A DNA stretch of 64,000 bases, from positions 372,001 through 436,000 of the forward strand of contig NZ_RQJP01000006.1 in the NCBI RefSeq assembly GCF_003858645.1, given 5' to 3'. Positions 25,378 to 34,112 of the stretch are shown here, piece after piece (positions within the stretch are counted from its first letter, which is position 1; the number at the start of each line of letters is the position of its first letter). A program made the position numbers and the translations under genes. This DNA is from Larkinella knui. Lineage in GTDB: Bacteria > Bacteroidota > Bacteroidia > Cytophagales > Spirosomataceae. The notes beneath the pieces are model-generated. The model had not been told where the DNA came from, ran no database searches, and was given only the letters and a program-made list of their open reading frames with translations.

Positions 25378-26577
25378 ATGAATATTCAGATACAACGCCT
25401 TTATGAACTGGCACAACGCCCCGAACGCCGGATTATCGGCCTGATGTCGGGTACCTCGATGGACGGCCTGGACGTTGCCCTGTGCCACATCAAAGGGTTT
25501 GGCCCCCAAACCGACGTATCGCTTACCCATTTTGAGACCGTTCCGTACACCGACGACCTGAAGGCGGAAATACGGAAAGTTTTTGCCAAAAAAGAAATCG
25601 ACTTCCAACATCTTTGTCTGCTCAATGCCTGGATTGGGCAACTTCACGGCCAGATGGTGACGGACTGCCTCCGCCAATGGAAACTAACAGCCGCCGACGT
25701 CGACCTCGTTGCCAGCCACGGCCAAACGGTTTTTCACGCACCCAAAAGCCAGCACCGACTCGATAAATTCCCGAATGCCACGCTGCAGATCGGTGACGGT
25801 GACCACGTTGCCGTGACCACGGGCATTATTACCCTCAGTGATTTTCGTCAGAAACACATCGCCAAAGGGGGCGAAGGCGCTCCGCTGGCGGTTTATGGCG
25901 ACTATTTTATTTTTTCAAAAAAAGACGAAAACCGCCTGATGCTCAATATGGGCGGTATTGCCAATTTTACGTATCTCCCCGGAAATCTGAACGCAGAAGA
26001 GGTATTTACGACCGACACCGGCCCCGGTAACACGCTCATTGATGCCTTTACGCGGCAGTTTTTCAACCAACCATACGACGCAAATGGCCAAATTGCCGCT
26101 CGCGGAACCGTGAATCAGGATTTACTACAAATGTTGAAAAAAGATTCGTTTTTCAAGGCTCCCTTTCCAAAAACTACGGGACCGGAAGTATTCAACGCGG
26201 AGTATGTTCAGCGCGCGCGGCAACTCAGCCAAACGGACGAGTACCTGACGCCCGAAGATCTGATTGCCACTCTAACCCGGTTTAGTGCGGAAACCATTGC
26301 CGAAGCGATTCAAACCGTGATCAAACCGGGTGAGCCTTATTCGGTGTACCGGAGCGGGGGCGGGATGCATAACCCGGTTCTGACCGGCGCTATTCAGGCG
26401 TTATTGCCCGATTGCCGGTTTGCCAATACCGACGAGCTGGGTATTTCCGGTGACGCCAAGGAAGCCATTCTGTTTGCAGTGCTGGCTAATGAAGCCGTCG
26501 CCGGTGGCTACACGTCTTTCGGCAATCGCCGGGGCGTCCCGACGGTGTCGATGGGCAAAGTTTCTTTTCCAAATTAA
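25378..26577 (+). CDS. anmK: Anhydro-N-acetylmuramic acid kinase
   Basis: The 399-residue kinase opens the anhydro ring of anhydro-MurNAc and phosphorylates it, recycling peptidoglycan sugar. The family signature GLMSGTSMDGLDVALCHI lies near the N-terminus. Other conserved parts are DLVASHGQTVFHAP, GEGAPLAVYGDYFIF, LNMGGIANFTYLP and TDTGPGNTLIDAF. The start MNIQIQRLYELAQ directly follows a promoter element. A MurQ etherase gene is not in the window. lhgO follows after 12 bases on the same strand. Confidence 0.96.
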   Translation: MNIQIQRLYELAQRPERRIIGLMSGTSMDGLDVALCHIKGFGPQTDVSLTHFETVPYTDDLKAEIRKVFAKKEIDFQHLCLLNAWIGQLHGQMVTDCLRQWKLTAADVDLVASHGQTVFHAPKSQHRLDKFPNATLQIGDGDHVAVTTGIITLSDFRQKHIAKGGEGAPLAVYGDYFIFSKKDENRLMLNMGGIANFTYLPGNLNAEEVFTTDTGPGNTLIDAFTRQFFNQPYDANGQIAARGTVNQDLLQMLKKDSFFKAPFPKTTGPEVFNAEYVQRARQLSQTDEYLTPEDLIATLTRFSAETIAEAIQTVIKPGEPYSVYRSGGGMHNPVLTGAIQALLPDCRFANTDELGISGDAKEAILFAVLANEAVAGGYTSFGNRRGVPTVSMGKVSFPN

Positions 26578-26589
26578 ATGTAAAACGAC

Positions 26590-27786
26590 ATGACTGACAT
26601 CATAATCATTGGGGGCGGTATTGTCGGGCTGGCAACGGCGCTGCAAATCAAGCGCCAGCGCCCTGGTCTTTCGGTAACCGTAATCGAGAAAGAAAACCGG
26701 CTGGCGGCCCACCAGACCGGCCACAACAGTGGCGTCATTCATTCGGGTTTGTATTATAAACCGGGCAGTCTGAAAGCCACCAACTGCATTCGCGGCTACT
26801 GGATGCTGCTCGAATTCTGCGAACAGGAAAATGTTCCGTATGAACTTTGCGGCAAAATCGTTGTGGCCACCAAACCGGAGGAAATACCGCTTTTGGACAA
26901 TTTATACCAGCGCGGGCAGCAGAACGGACTTGAAGGATTAAAGAAGCTGACGCTTTCCGAAATGCACGAGATCGAACCGCACGTCCGGGGAGTTCAGGGC
27001 ATGTGGGTACCGCAAACCGGGATTATCGACTACGTGCAGGTGTCCGAAAAATACGCCGAAAAATTCCGCGAACTGGGCGGAGAAATTCGGCTGAACGAGA
27101 AAGTGACGCAGATCACACCGGGCAATACGCTCTCCGTGGTGCTGACCGACCGGGCCACCTACGAAACCAGGCTGGTGATCAACTGCGCCGGACTTTACTC
27201 GGATAAAATGGCCCAGCTAACGCAGCGGCACGATATCGACATCCGGATTATTCCGTTCCGGGGGGAATATTTCAAAATCCGGCCCGAAAAACAATACCTG
27301 GTGCGCAACCTGATTTATCCCGTTCCGGACCCCAATTTTCCCTTTCTGGGTGTTCACTTTACAAGGATGGTTCACGGCGGTGTTGAAGCCGGACCGAATG
27401 CGGTGCTGGCCTTTCAGCGGGAAGGGTATCGGAAGTCGGACATCAACCTGAAAGAATTTTATGAAACGCTGAGCTGGCCCGGTTTTCAGAAAGTGGCGGC
27501 TAAATACTGGGAAACAGGACTGGGCGAAATGTACCGGTCTTTTTCGAAATCCGCTTTCACCAAAGCCTTGCAGGAACTGATTCCGGAAGTGCAGGAAGAC
27601 GACCTCGTGGAAGGCGGCTCGGGCGTCCGCGCACAGGCCTGCGACCGAACGGGCGGGCTGCTCGACGACTTTGCCATTCTGGAAACCGACCGGGCGATTC
27701 ACGTCTGCAACGCGCCCTCTCCGGCGGCCACATCGTCGTTGTCGATTGGCCTGACGGTATCGGAAAAAGCACTGGCGCGGTTTTGA
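26590..27786 (+). CDS. lhgO: L-2-hydroxyglutarate oxidase
   Basis: The 398-residue FAD enzyme oxidises L-2-hydroxyglutarate to 2-oxoglutarate. The N-terminal dinucleotide fold DIIIIGGGIVGLATALQIKR and AHQTGHNSGVIHSGLYYKPGS are characteristic. VNCAGLYSDKMAQL and the C-terminal GGSGVRAQACDRTGGLLDDF complete the DAO-type fold. It is a membrane-associated or cytosolic dehydrogenase feeding electrons to quinone in E. coli. It probably shares a transcript with anmK, though the two have no known pathway link. Confidence 0.94.
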   Translation: MTDIIIIGGGIVGLATALQIKRQRPGLSVTVIEKENRLAAHQTGHNSGVIHSGLYYKPGSLKATNCIRGYWMLLEFCEQENVPYELCGKIVVATKPEEIPLLDNLYQRGQQNGLEGLKKLTLSEMHEIEPHVRGVQGMWVPQTGIIDYVQVSEKYAEKFRELGGEIRLNEKVTQITPGNTLSVVLTDRATYETRLVINCAGLYSDKMAQLTQRHDIDIRIIPFRGEYFKIRPEKQYLVRNLIYPVPDPNFPFLGVHFTRMVHGGVEAGPNAVLAFQREGYRKSDINLKEFYETLSWPGFQKVAAKYWETGLGEMYRSFSKSAFTKALQELIPEVQEDDLVEGGSGVRAQACDRTGGLLDDFAILETDRAIHVCNAPSPAATSSLSIGLTVSEKALARF

Positions 27787-27919
27787 AAGACCACATAATT
27801 AGAAAAAGCTTAAAAAGCGTAATAATGTAAAAATCCTGTTATTACCTTTCCCAATTGCTTCGTAACTTGCAGAGCGTAAGCGTTAACCCAAAATAATTTT
27901 ATTATCCCTAACAAAAAAT

Positions 27920-28759
27920 ATGAAAAATATTCTGTTTGCCATTGCCCTCTTAACCGTAATAACCTCCTGTAAAAGCAAAAAGCGATTGGCTGAATTGCAA
28001 ACCGTTCATGACAAAGTAAAAATGGAGTTGGAAGACTGCGCCAAGAAAACGGCCAGTCTGCAAAGTTCACTCGGAACAAAAGACGCGGAGCTGCTCACCA
28101 AAAACGGCCAGATTACCGATTTGCAAAGCCAGTTGGATTACATGAAAAAAACCAACACGAACTTGCTGGATCGGATGGCCGATTTGTCGATTGTGAGCAA
28201 AGCCGGTGCCGAAAGCATCCGTCGTTCATTGGAAACACTCTCAAATGTGTCTTCTTCGGCCCAAAGAAGAGATTCTATCAACTTATTATTGGTGAAAAAC
28301 CTGAAACGGTCACTCTCCGACATCAACGACAGCGATGTTCAGGTGGAAGTGAAGAAGGGCGTGGTTTACGTTTCCATTTCGGACAAAATGCTTTTCCCAT
28401 CCGCCAGTTACGTACTGAACAAACAAGCAGAGACGGTATTGGGTAAAGTGGCGCAGGTCATCAACGACCACCGCAACCTGGATGTGCTGGTGGAAGGCCA
28501 CACGGACGTATACCCGATCTCGACGCAATTCCTGAAAGACAACTGGGATTTGAGTGTTATGCGGGCCACTTCGGTTGTGCGGACGCTGCAAAGCCAATTT
28601 GGCGTATCACCGTCTCGTTTGACGGCCGGTGGTCGTTCAGAATACATTCCTAAGGCGGAAAACACCACGGAAGAAGGTCGTCAGGCCAATCGCCGGACCG
28701 AAATCGTTCTGTTGCCCAAACTGGACGAGTTCTTCAACCTGCTGACGGAGCAGAAATAA
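27920..28759 (+). CDS. OmpA-family outer-membrane lipoprotein
   Basis: The 279-residue protein has a lipoprotein signal with lipobox TVITSC (Cys17). A coiled-coil region (about 22-115, e.g. LQSSLGTKDAELLTKNGQITDLQSQL) follows, then a C-terminal OmpA-like peptidoglycan-binding domain. The OmpA signature is VEGHTDVYPI then LSVMRATSVVRTLQ and GRSEYIPKAENTTEEGRQANRRTEIVLLP. It should tether the outer membrane to the cell wall. It stands alone, with a strong terminator after it. The upstream spacer has a weak TAACTTGC element. Confidence 0.92.
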   Translation: MKNILFAIALLTVITSCKSKKRLAELQTVHDKVKMELEDCAKKTASLQSSLGTKDAELLTKNGQITDLQSQLDYMKKTNTNLLDRMADLSIVSKAGAESIRRSLETLSNVSSSAQRRDSINLLLVKNLKRSLSDINDSDVQVEVKKGVVYVSISDKMLFPSASYVLNKQAETVLGKVAQVINDHRNLDVLVEGHTDVYPISTQFLKDNWDLSVMRATSVVRTLQSQFGVSPSRLTAGGRSEYIPKAENTTEEGRQANRRTEIVLLPKLDEFFNLLTEQK

Positions 28760-28810
28760 GCGCAATACATCCGGGGCATCCCACATTTTGGGTTGGTTCT
28801 GAAACGATAA

Positions 28811-28858
28811 GAAAAGCTCCTGTTGAACGGTTTAAAGGCCATTCGACAGGAGCTTTTC
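28811..28858 (+). terminator. Intrinsic terminator after the OmpA gene
   Basis: GAAAAGCTCCTGT (28811-28823) pairs perfectly with ACAGGAGCTTTTC (28846-28858), with T-rich sequence at the 3' side. Confidence 0.8.
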
Positions 28859-28970
28859 GCATGAATAATCAGTGGGTATTTGCTGGCTCTTTTCTTCGGT
28901 TCCGGCCAATTTCCCGATGACACGGCGCGCAGCCCTTTTTCAAATACGTTCTCCTACGATACGAGGTTAT

Positions 28971-30110
28971 ATGGTAAAAAACACAACTTCTACTACGGCA
29001 TTTGCGGACACAAAACCGCATTACCACCTGCTGGACGGGTTACGGGGCGTAGCAGCATTGACGGTGGTCTGTTTTCACGTATTCGAAGCTTATGCAACCA
29101 GTCATGTAGACCAAAAAATCAATCACGGCTATTTGGCGGTTGATTTTTTCTTTATCCTGTCGGGCTTTGTGGTTGGCTATGCGTACGACGACCGATGGAA
29201 AACGATGACCGTAAACGACTTCATCAAACGGCGGTTGATTCGCCTGCATCCGATGGTCGTTATCGGGGCTCTTATCGGAGCCAGTGTGTTCTACTTCCAG
29301 GGTTGCGCTGCCTGGGACGTTTCAAAAGTATCGGGCACCCGGTTATTGATAGCGACCCTGATCAATGCGGCTCTTATTCCGGCAACGCCCGGTTTTGAAA
29401 TTCGGGGCGTTGGTGAAATGTACCCGCTGAATGGTCCGACCTGGTCTTTATTTTTCGAATATATCGGCACCATCCTCTACGCGTTCGTTCTCCGTAAGCT
29501 TCCGACCCAGGTGCTTTCGCTACTCGTTTTACTGGCCGGTTGCGGATTGGCCGCATTTGCCATCTGGGGACCCTACGGCGATCTATGCGCCGGATTTTCG
29601 CTAACAGAAGAAAATATAACCGGTGGTTCTCTGCGGCTGTTATTTTCATTCCCGGCAGGATTGCTCCTATCCCGCATCTTCAAACCGATCCGTGTCAAAG
29701 GGGCTTTTTGGATCGGCAGCCTGTCGATTGTTATTCTGTCGGCCATACCCCGGATTGGCGGCACTGAAAATTTCTGGATGAACGGGCTGTATGACACCAT
29801 CTGTGTTGTACTTATCTTTCCTGTACTGGTTTATATTGGCGCGTCAGGAAAGACAACGGACCGGATAACGACCCGCCTATGCCAGTTTTTAGGCGACATT
29901 TCGTACCCGCTGTACATGGTCCATTACCCCTTTATTTATTGGTATTATGCCTGGGTTAAAAATGAAAACCTCACCTTCGAACAATCGTGGCCCGGTGCTT
30001 TAGCGCTTGTTATGGGTTCAGTCCTCTTGGCGTATGTATGCTTAAAACGCTATGATGAACCGGTACGCAGGTTTTTGGCGAAGTATCTTTTACGAGCACA
30101 AAAAAATTAG
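28971..30110 (+). CDS. Acyltransferase 3 family membrane protein
   Basis: The 379-residue protein has about ten helices and the acyltransferase 3 pattern. HYHLLDGLRGVAALTVVCFHVFEA near the N-terminus contains the catalytic histidine, followed by AVDFFFILSGFVVGYAYDDRW and NGPTWSLFFEYIG. It probably O-acylates a surface sugar or lipid. It starts at MVKNTTSTTAFAD; the longer frame upstream lacks a helix-forming start. The stop codon lies in a hairpin at 30106-30146. Confidence 0.9.
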   Translation: MVKNTTSTTAFADTKPHYHLLDGLRGVAALTVVCFHVFEAYATSHVDQKINHGYLAVDFFFILSGFVVGYAYDDRWKTMTVNDFIKRRLIRLHPMVVIGALIGASVFYFQGCAAWDVSKVSGTRLLIATLINAALIPATPGFEIRGVGEMYPLNGPTWSLFFEYIGTILYAFVLRKLPTQVLSLLVLLAGCGLAAFAIWGPYGDLCAGFSLTEENITGGSLRLLFSFPAGLLLSRIFKPIRVKGAFWIGSLSIVILSAIPRIGGTENFWMNGLYDTICVVLIFPVLVYIGASGKTTDRITTRLCQFLGDISYPLYMVHYPFIYWYYAWVKNENLTFEQSWPGALALVMGSVLLAYVCLKRYDEPVRRFLAKYLLRAQKN

Positions 30111-30146
30111 TAAATCGCCAGTAGTTGATGCTGGAGATTTACTAAT
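30106..30146. terminator. Hairpin at the acyltransferase stop codon
   Basis: ATTAGTAAATC (30106-30116) pairs perfectly with GATTTACTAAT (30136-30146) over a 19-base loop; the TAG stop lies in the left arm. The rest of the 277-base spacer up to 30387 holds a short ACCCC/GGGGT palindrome near 30327-30339 and nothing else I can assign. Confidence 0.6.
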
Positions 30147-30387
30147 AATGGCTTCGGCCGTTCGATTTCAGGCGTTGAAAGCTAAGAATTATCCTCAGTT
30201 CCCGGTTGAAATAGACGTCAAAAGCAGGTTCAATTCCCTGACAAGCCCTGGAAGGGCGGTCTGTCGATAGAAAAAAGCCCATTAAACGCCGGACAGTTCC
30301 TGAATACATTGGTATCTAGTAGTAGCAACCCCTCCGGGGTGAATTCAAACACATTCTGAGAACAGTTGGCAAGCCTGCTGACTACCC

Positions 30388-31254
30388 CTATACGCCAATT
30401 GTAAAACCGGTTTCAAACGATCCGTTCGGTTCGACGTGCTGAATGGCTTCTTTCTCCTCAAACGGCACGGGCGTTCCCTCGCTGTCGGCACAGCCCAGCC
30501 AGGGCTCGATGCAGACGAACTTGCCGCCCGGTTTTGCCCAGATGCCCAGATACGGAAATGCCGGAAAACTGACCGTTACGGCCTGATCGTGGTGGCGGCT
30601 CCGGATCGTTACACTGTGGGAATCCATATTTTTGAACACCAGCGCGTCATCCTTGAACAAATCGCCGGTCAGTGGCAACTGCCGGTCGACGGTTAAAACC
30701 GGCTCGGTTTCGCCCGTAAAGTAGCCCTTCGCCGACAGCATGTGCCGTTCGAGCGGCTCCTCGTTCTGAAATTCCAGGTAATAATCTTCGTAATTTTCAT
30801 TCGGCAAAAACGGCACGGCAAACGCCGGATGCGCGCCCACCGAGAAATACATCCGCTTGTTTTCCCGGTTGATGACGCGGTAAATGATCGTCAGCACCTG
30901 GTGGTCGATCTGGTATTCGATCTGGAACTCAAATTCATAGGGATAAACCGCCCGCGTTTTTTCGTTGGCTTGCAGCGAGAAACAGACTTTTGTCGGCGTG
31001 GCTTCCACCACCGTAAATTCGGACTGGCGCGTAAACCCGTGCCGCTCCATGGGATACGGTTTTCCATCGACGATAATCTCGTTGTTGAGACAGCCGCCCA
31101 CCACCGGAAATAAATTCGGTGCGTGCCAGGCCCACACCGCCGGGTCGGCCTGCCAGAGGTGTTCAATACCGGTGTGTTTATTATAAATAGAAGTCAGTTC
31201 GGCACCTTTGGGGCGGATACGGACTTGAAGAAAGTCGTTTTCGAGGGTTGTCAT
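30388..31254 (-). CDS. Aldose 1-epimerase (galactose mutarotase-like) family protein
   Basis: The 288-residue protein has the galactose-mutarotase-like fold. Segments are GAELTSIYNKHTGIEHLWQ, the histidine in GFTRQSEFTVVEA, the catalytic-type histidine in YFSVGAHPAFAVPF and the acidic C-terminal FVCIEPWLGCADSEG. It belongs to the LacX/YeaD-like group, which may act on hexose phosphates or other aldoses rather than galactose. It is divergent from the MFS transporter. The start MTTLENDFLQVRI was taken over an ATG eight codons upstream. Confidence 0.88.
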   Translation of the reverse strand: MTTLENDFLQVRIRPKGAELTSIYNKHTGIEHLWQADPAVWAWHAPNLFPVVGGCLNNEIIVDGKPYPMERHGFTRQSEFTVVEATPTKVCFSLQANEKTRAVYPYEFEFQIEYQIDHQVLTIIYRVINRENKRMYFSVGAHPAFAVPFLPNENYEDYYLEFQNEEPLERHMLSAKGYFTGETEPVLTVDRQLPLTGDLFKDDALVFKNMDSHSVTIRSRHHDQAVTVSFPAFPYLGIWAKPGGKFVCIEPWLGCADSEGTPVPFEEKEAIQHVEPNGSFETGFTIGV

Positions 31255-31306
31255 GATTGGAATGAATGGTTTCTGCAACTTCCTGACAAAAATGGGCAGA
31301 AAGCCG

Positions 31307-31314
31307 TAACTTTG
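31307..31314 (+). promoter_or_regulatory. -7 element for the MFS transporter
   Basis: TAACTTTG matches TAnnTTTG and ends 16 bases before the ATG at 31331. CTG at 31283-31285 could serve as a weak -33. Confidence 0.5.
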
Positions 31315-31330
31315 GACAAAATTTTACCGC

Positions 31331-32581
31331 ATGGCTCAACAAAGTAACCGGGCGCTGACGTTCATCTTCATTACCATTCTGATCGACTGCACGGGTATTG
31401 GGGTTATTGCCCCGATTGTACCCCGATTAATCGAAGACCTTACCGGCGGTGATTTAAGCGAAGCCTCGCAATATGGCGGCTGGCTCACGTTCGCCTACGC
31501 CATCATGCAATTCGTGTTTTCACCGATTCTGGGCGGTTTGAGCGACCGTTTCGGTCGGCGGCCCGTGTTGTTGATTTCGCTTTTTGGTCTCGGCCTCGAT
31601 TACGTGTTCTGTGCCTTTGCGCCCACCATTGCCTGGCTGTTTCTCGCCCGGTTTATTGCCGGCGTTTGCGGAGCCAGTTTCACCACCGCAGCCGCTTACA
31701 TTGCCGACGTTAGTCCACCGGAAAAACGGTCGCAAAACTTCGGCCTGGTCGGAGCGGCTTTTGGTTTGGGCTTCATTGTTGGTCCCGTCATCGGCGGTAT
31801 TTTCAGTCAATATGGGAGCCGCGTTCCCTTTATGATTGCCGCCGGCCTGTCGCTGCTGAACTTCCTGTACGGTTATTTTATCCTCCCGGAATCGTTGTCG
31901 CCGGAAAACCGCCGGGAATTCGACTGGAAACGGGCCAATCCCATTGGCTCACTGGCCCGCTTGAAGCGCTACCCGGCCATCCTCAGCCTGGTAGGCACGA
32001 TGGTGTTGATCTACATTGCCGGTCAGGCGCCCCAATCGACCTGGACGTATTATGTCATCGAAAAATTCCACTGGAACGAAGCCTGGGTGGGCTACTCCCT
32101 CGGTTTTATCGGACTGACGGTGGCCCTGGTTCAGGGCGGTTTAATTCGGGTAGCCATTCCGAAACTGGGTCAGCGCAAGGCGGTTTTTACCGGGCTTACT
32201 TTCTCCGTCATCGGTTTTACGCTCTTTGCGTTCGCCAGCCAGGGCTGGATGATGTTTGCCTTCATGGTTCCATATGCGCTGGGTGGTCTGGCGGGTCCGG
32301 CCGTTCAGGGGCTCATTTCTACCCAGGTACCCGCCAACGAACAGGGCGAGTTACAGGGTGCTCTGACGAGTCTGGCGAGCATGACGTCCATTGTGGGCCC
32401 TTTGTTAATGACCCATTTATTTGCGTATTTTACCAAACCCGAAGCGCCGGTGTATTTTCCGGGAGCGCCCTTTCTAATGGGCGCGGTGTTGACGCTGATC
32501 AGCGTCTTTTTAGTGGCAAAGGCCTTGGGATCTGACCAAATTCTGGTACCCAAAACGGAAGAATCGACTTCCAGCCTTTAA
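31331..32581 (+). CDS. TCR/Tet-type MFS transporter
   Basis: The 416-residue protein has twelve predicted helices and the MFS motif [17 protein letters not shown] between helices 2 and 3. [40 protein letters not shown] fits the Tet(A)-like drug/H+ antiporter group, although such chromosomal homologues need not confer tetracycline resistance. It may share its promoter with the 171-residue membrane protein that follows after five bases. Confidence 0.9.
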   Translation: MAQQSNRALTFIFITILIDCTGIGVIAPIVPRLIEDLTGGDLSEASQYGGWLTFAYAIMQFVFSPILGGLSDRFGRRPVLLISLFGLGLDYVFCAFAPTIAWLFLARFIAGVCGASFTTAAAYIADVSPPEKRSQNFGLVGAAFGLGFIVGPVIGGIFSQYGSRVPFMIAAGLSLLNFLYGYFILPESLSPENRREFDWKRANPIGSLARLKRYPAILSLVGTMVLIYIAGQAPQSTWTYYVIEKFHWNEAWVGYSLGFIGLTVALVQGGLIRVAIPKLGQRKAVFTGLTFSVIGFTLFAFASQGWMMFAFMVPYALGGLAGPAVQGLISTQVPANEQGELQGALTSLASMTSIVGPLLMTHLFAYFTKPEAPVYFPGAPFLMGAVLTLISVFLVAKALGSDQILVPKTEESTSSL

Positions 32582-32586
32582 TACCC

Positions 32587-33102
32587 ATGCCCTACCGTAC
32601 TGTTTATGACATCGCTGCCCGCGGCTACGAAGAGTGGTTGTTTGCCTACATTTCCGCCGGATTCGCTACCGCCACCCTGGTTGTTTTTCTTTTTTTTCGT
32701 TCCTGGAAACACCGCAAAATCCTTCTGACCGTAACCTGCGTCATGGTCGCCGTGACGTTTGTCCTGCCCTATTGGGATTATACCCGGCTCAAAAAGAAGC
32801 TGGAATCCGACGATTGCCTGAAAGTGGAGGGCCTTGTAACCAACTATTGGGAGAAAATCTGGCGCGATAAAGATGCCAGTAACAAGTGGCAGAACTACCA
32901 TTATGAAAGCTTTATGGTCAATAACGTAAAGTTTGGGTATTACATCCGGGGTGGAGGCAGTGCGGCCGGTTTTCAAAATAATGATTCAATCCGGATTCCC
33001 ATTCGCGATGGCATGCAGGTGCGGGTGCATTACTACGACGAACCCGTTATTACCAATGGTACGGTCGATAACCGGATTTTGAAGCTGGAAGTCGCGCCCT
33101 GA
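32587..33102 (+). CDS. Unrecognised membrane protein
   Basis: The 171-residue protein has two helices (about 18-36 and 44-61), then a soluble tail with EGLVTNYWEKIWRDK and FMVNNVKFGYYIRGGGS, ending NRILKLEVAP. The tail looks like a small beta domain outside or inside the membrane. I do not recognise the family. It begins five bases after the MFS stop, so it is probably co-transcribed. Confidence 0.65.
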   Translation: MPYRTVYDIAARGYEEWLFAYISAGFATATLVVFLFFRSWKHRKILLTVTCVMVAVTFVLPYWDYTRLKKKLESDDCLKVEGLVTNYWEKIWRDKDASNKWQNYHYESFMVNNVKFGYYIRGGGSAAGFQNNDSIRIPIRDGMQVRVHYYDEPVITNGTVDNRILKLEVAP

Positions 33103-33121
33103 ATTCGCTCATTTTTCCAGA

Positions 33122-33286
33122 TTTACGTAAGCAAGCCTTTATTGACTTAAACTAACTAACCGCCGAATTTTGGCTTATCAGCCCACTGCTTCAGTTGTGG
33201 GTAAAGCAGTGGGCTGATAAACATTCATTCCGGCGATTATTTAAATCAATTCAGGCTTGCTGTGATGATCTCTGCTAGTACGTAAA
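33122..33286. repeat. Nested inverted-repeat element in a 308-base intergenic region
   Basis: The core is a perfect 17-bp stem, TTATCAGCCCACTGCTT (33175-33191) with its complement at 33204-33220. Outside it CGCCG at 33161 pairs with CGGCG at 33231, and AGCAAGCCT at 33130 pairs with AGGCTTGCT at 33254, each with imperfect flanks. The edges show TTTACGTA (33122-33129) and TACGTAAA (33279-33286). The whole folds as one long interrupted hairpin. No ORF is inside. The remaining bases to the methyltransferase start hold only a possible CACCTTTG promoter element. Confidence 0.75.
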
Positions 33287-33410
33287 AGTACCTGTTTTTA
33301 AGAAACCGTAAATTTCCTCTACCAAAACGCGATTCGATCCGCCACCTTTGTAGCGTCGAAAGACACAACAACAACTACTCTTTGAACAACAAGAACAACA
33401 ACACGTACTA

Positions 33411-34106
33411 ATGGAAAAGCAAGTCTGGGCAGAATCGCGGGAAGATTCGGATACGCGCTTCCACCGCCAGAACGTTCACCCGTATGTACTGAAACACCTG
33501 ACGCCGTTTGCGTTGATGGAAAAATCGATTTTTGTGCCGCTCTGCGGCCGGTCGCTCGACCTGGTGTATTTCAGTCAATTTGCGGAGCGCGTCGTGGGTG
33601 TGGAACGGGTTGAGAACACAATCCTGCAGTTCTTTGCGGAAAACCAGCTTGCGTATGAAAAAGTTGGGGAGCGGTATATCGCGGGCAATCTGACCCTATT
33701 TTGCAAAGATCTGTTCGCACTAACGCCTGATGAAGTCGGTGAGATTGACCTCGTTTACGACCGGGCTTCGTTGGCAGCGTTACCGCTTCCCCTGCGGGTG
33801 GGATACCTGCAAAAAATGGAAGAACTGACCGCTCCGGGTACGGAGTATTTTCTGAACACGCTGGAATATGCGCCGGAAATGAACACGGCGCCATTCAGCA
33901 TCGCACCCGAAGAGATTTACGGGTATTTTCCGAATTACGTCATTAAGCACGTCGAAAGCCCGGAAGTACCGCACCACCGCATGATCCGGAAGTTTAACCT
34001 CGATTATTTGCGGGAACACGGTTTTCTGATGCGGAAACTGTACGATGCGTCGTATGCGTCGCTGATTGAAGCGGCCAACCGCAGTTTCTACGAATTTTCT
34101 TACTAG
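33411..34106 (+). CDS. Thiopurine S-methyltransferase (TPMT) family methyltransferase
   Basis: The 231-residue protein has the TPMT fold. The N-terminal VWAESREDSDTRFHRQNVHPYV is followed by SAM motif I FVPLCGRSLDLVYFSQFAERVVGVE, the acidic IDLVYDRASLAALP (motif IV region) and a C-terminal HRMIRKFNLDYL. Bacterial members methylate thiols, selenium or tellurite. It is convergent with the GH71/99-like gene. The AT-rich leader with ACAACAAC runs carries no recognised operator. Confidence 0.88.
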   Translation: MEKQVWAESREDSDTRFHRQNVHPYVLKHLTPFALMEKSIFVPLCGRSLDLVYFSQFAERVVGVERVENTILQFFAENQLAYEKVGERYIAGNLTLFCKDLFALTPDEVGEIDLVYDRASLAALPLPLRVGYLQKMEELTAPGTEYFLNTLEYAPEMNTAPFSIAPEEIYGYFPNYVIKHVESPEVPHHRMIRKFNLDYLREHGFLMRKLYDASYASLIEAANRSFYEFSY

Positions 34107-34112
34107 GCTGTC

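Noticed and set aside
30325-30340. ACCCCTCCGGGGT palindrome as a terminator of the aldose epimerase gene
   Set aside because: The stem is only five pairs and no T-run follows on the minus strand; kept only as a remark on the spacer.
31331-32581. Acquired tetracycline resistance gene
   Set aside because: The protein is of the TCR/Tet MFS type, but there are no mobile-element sequences around it and it sits in ordinary chromosomal context; resistance cannot be claimed.
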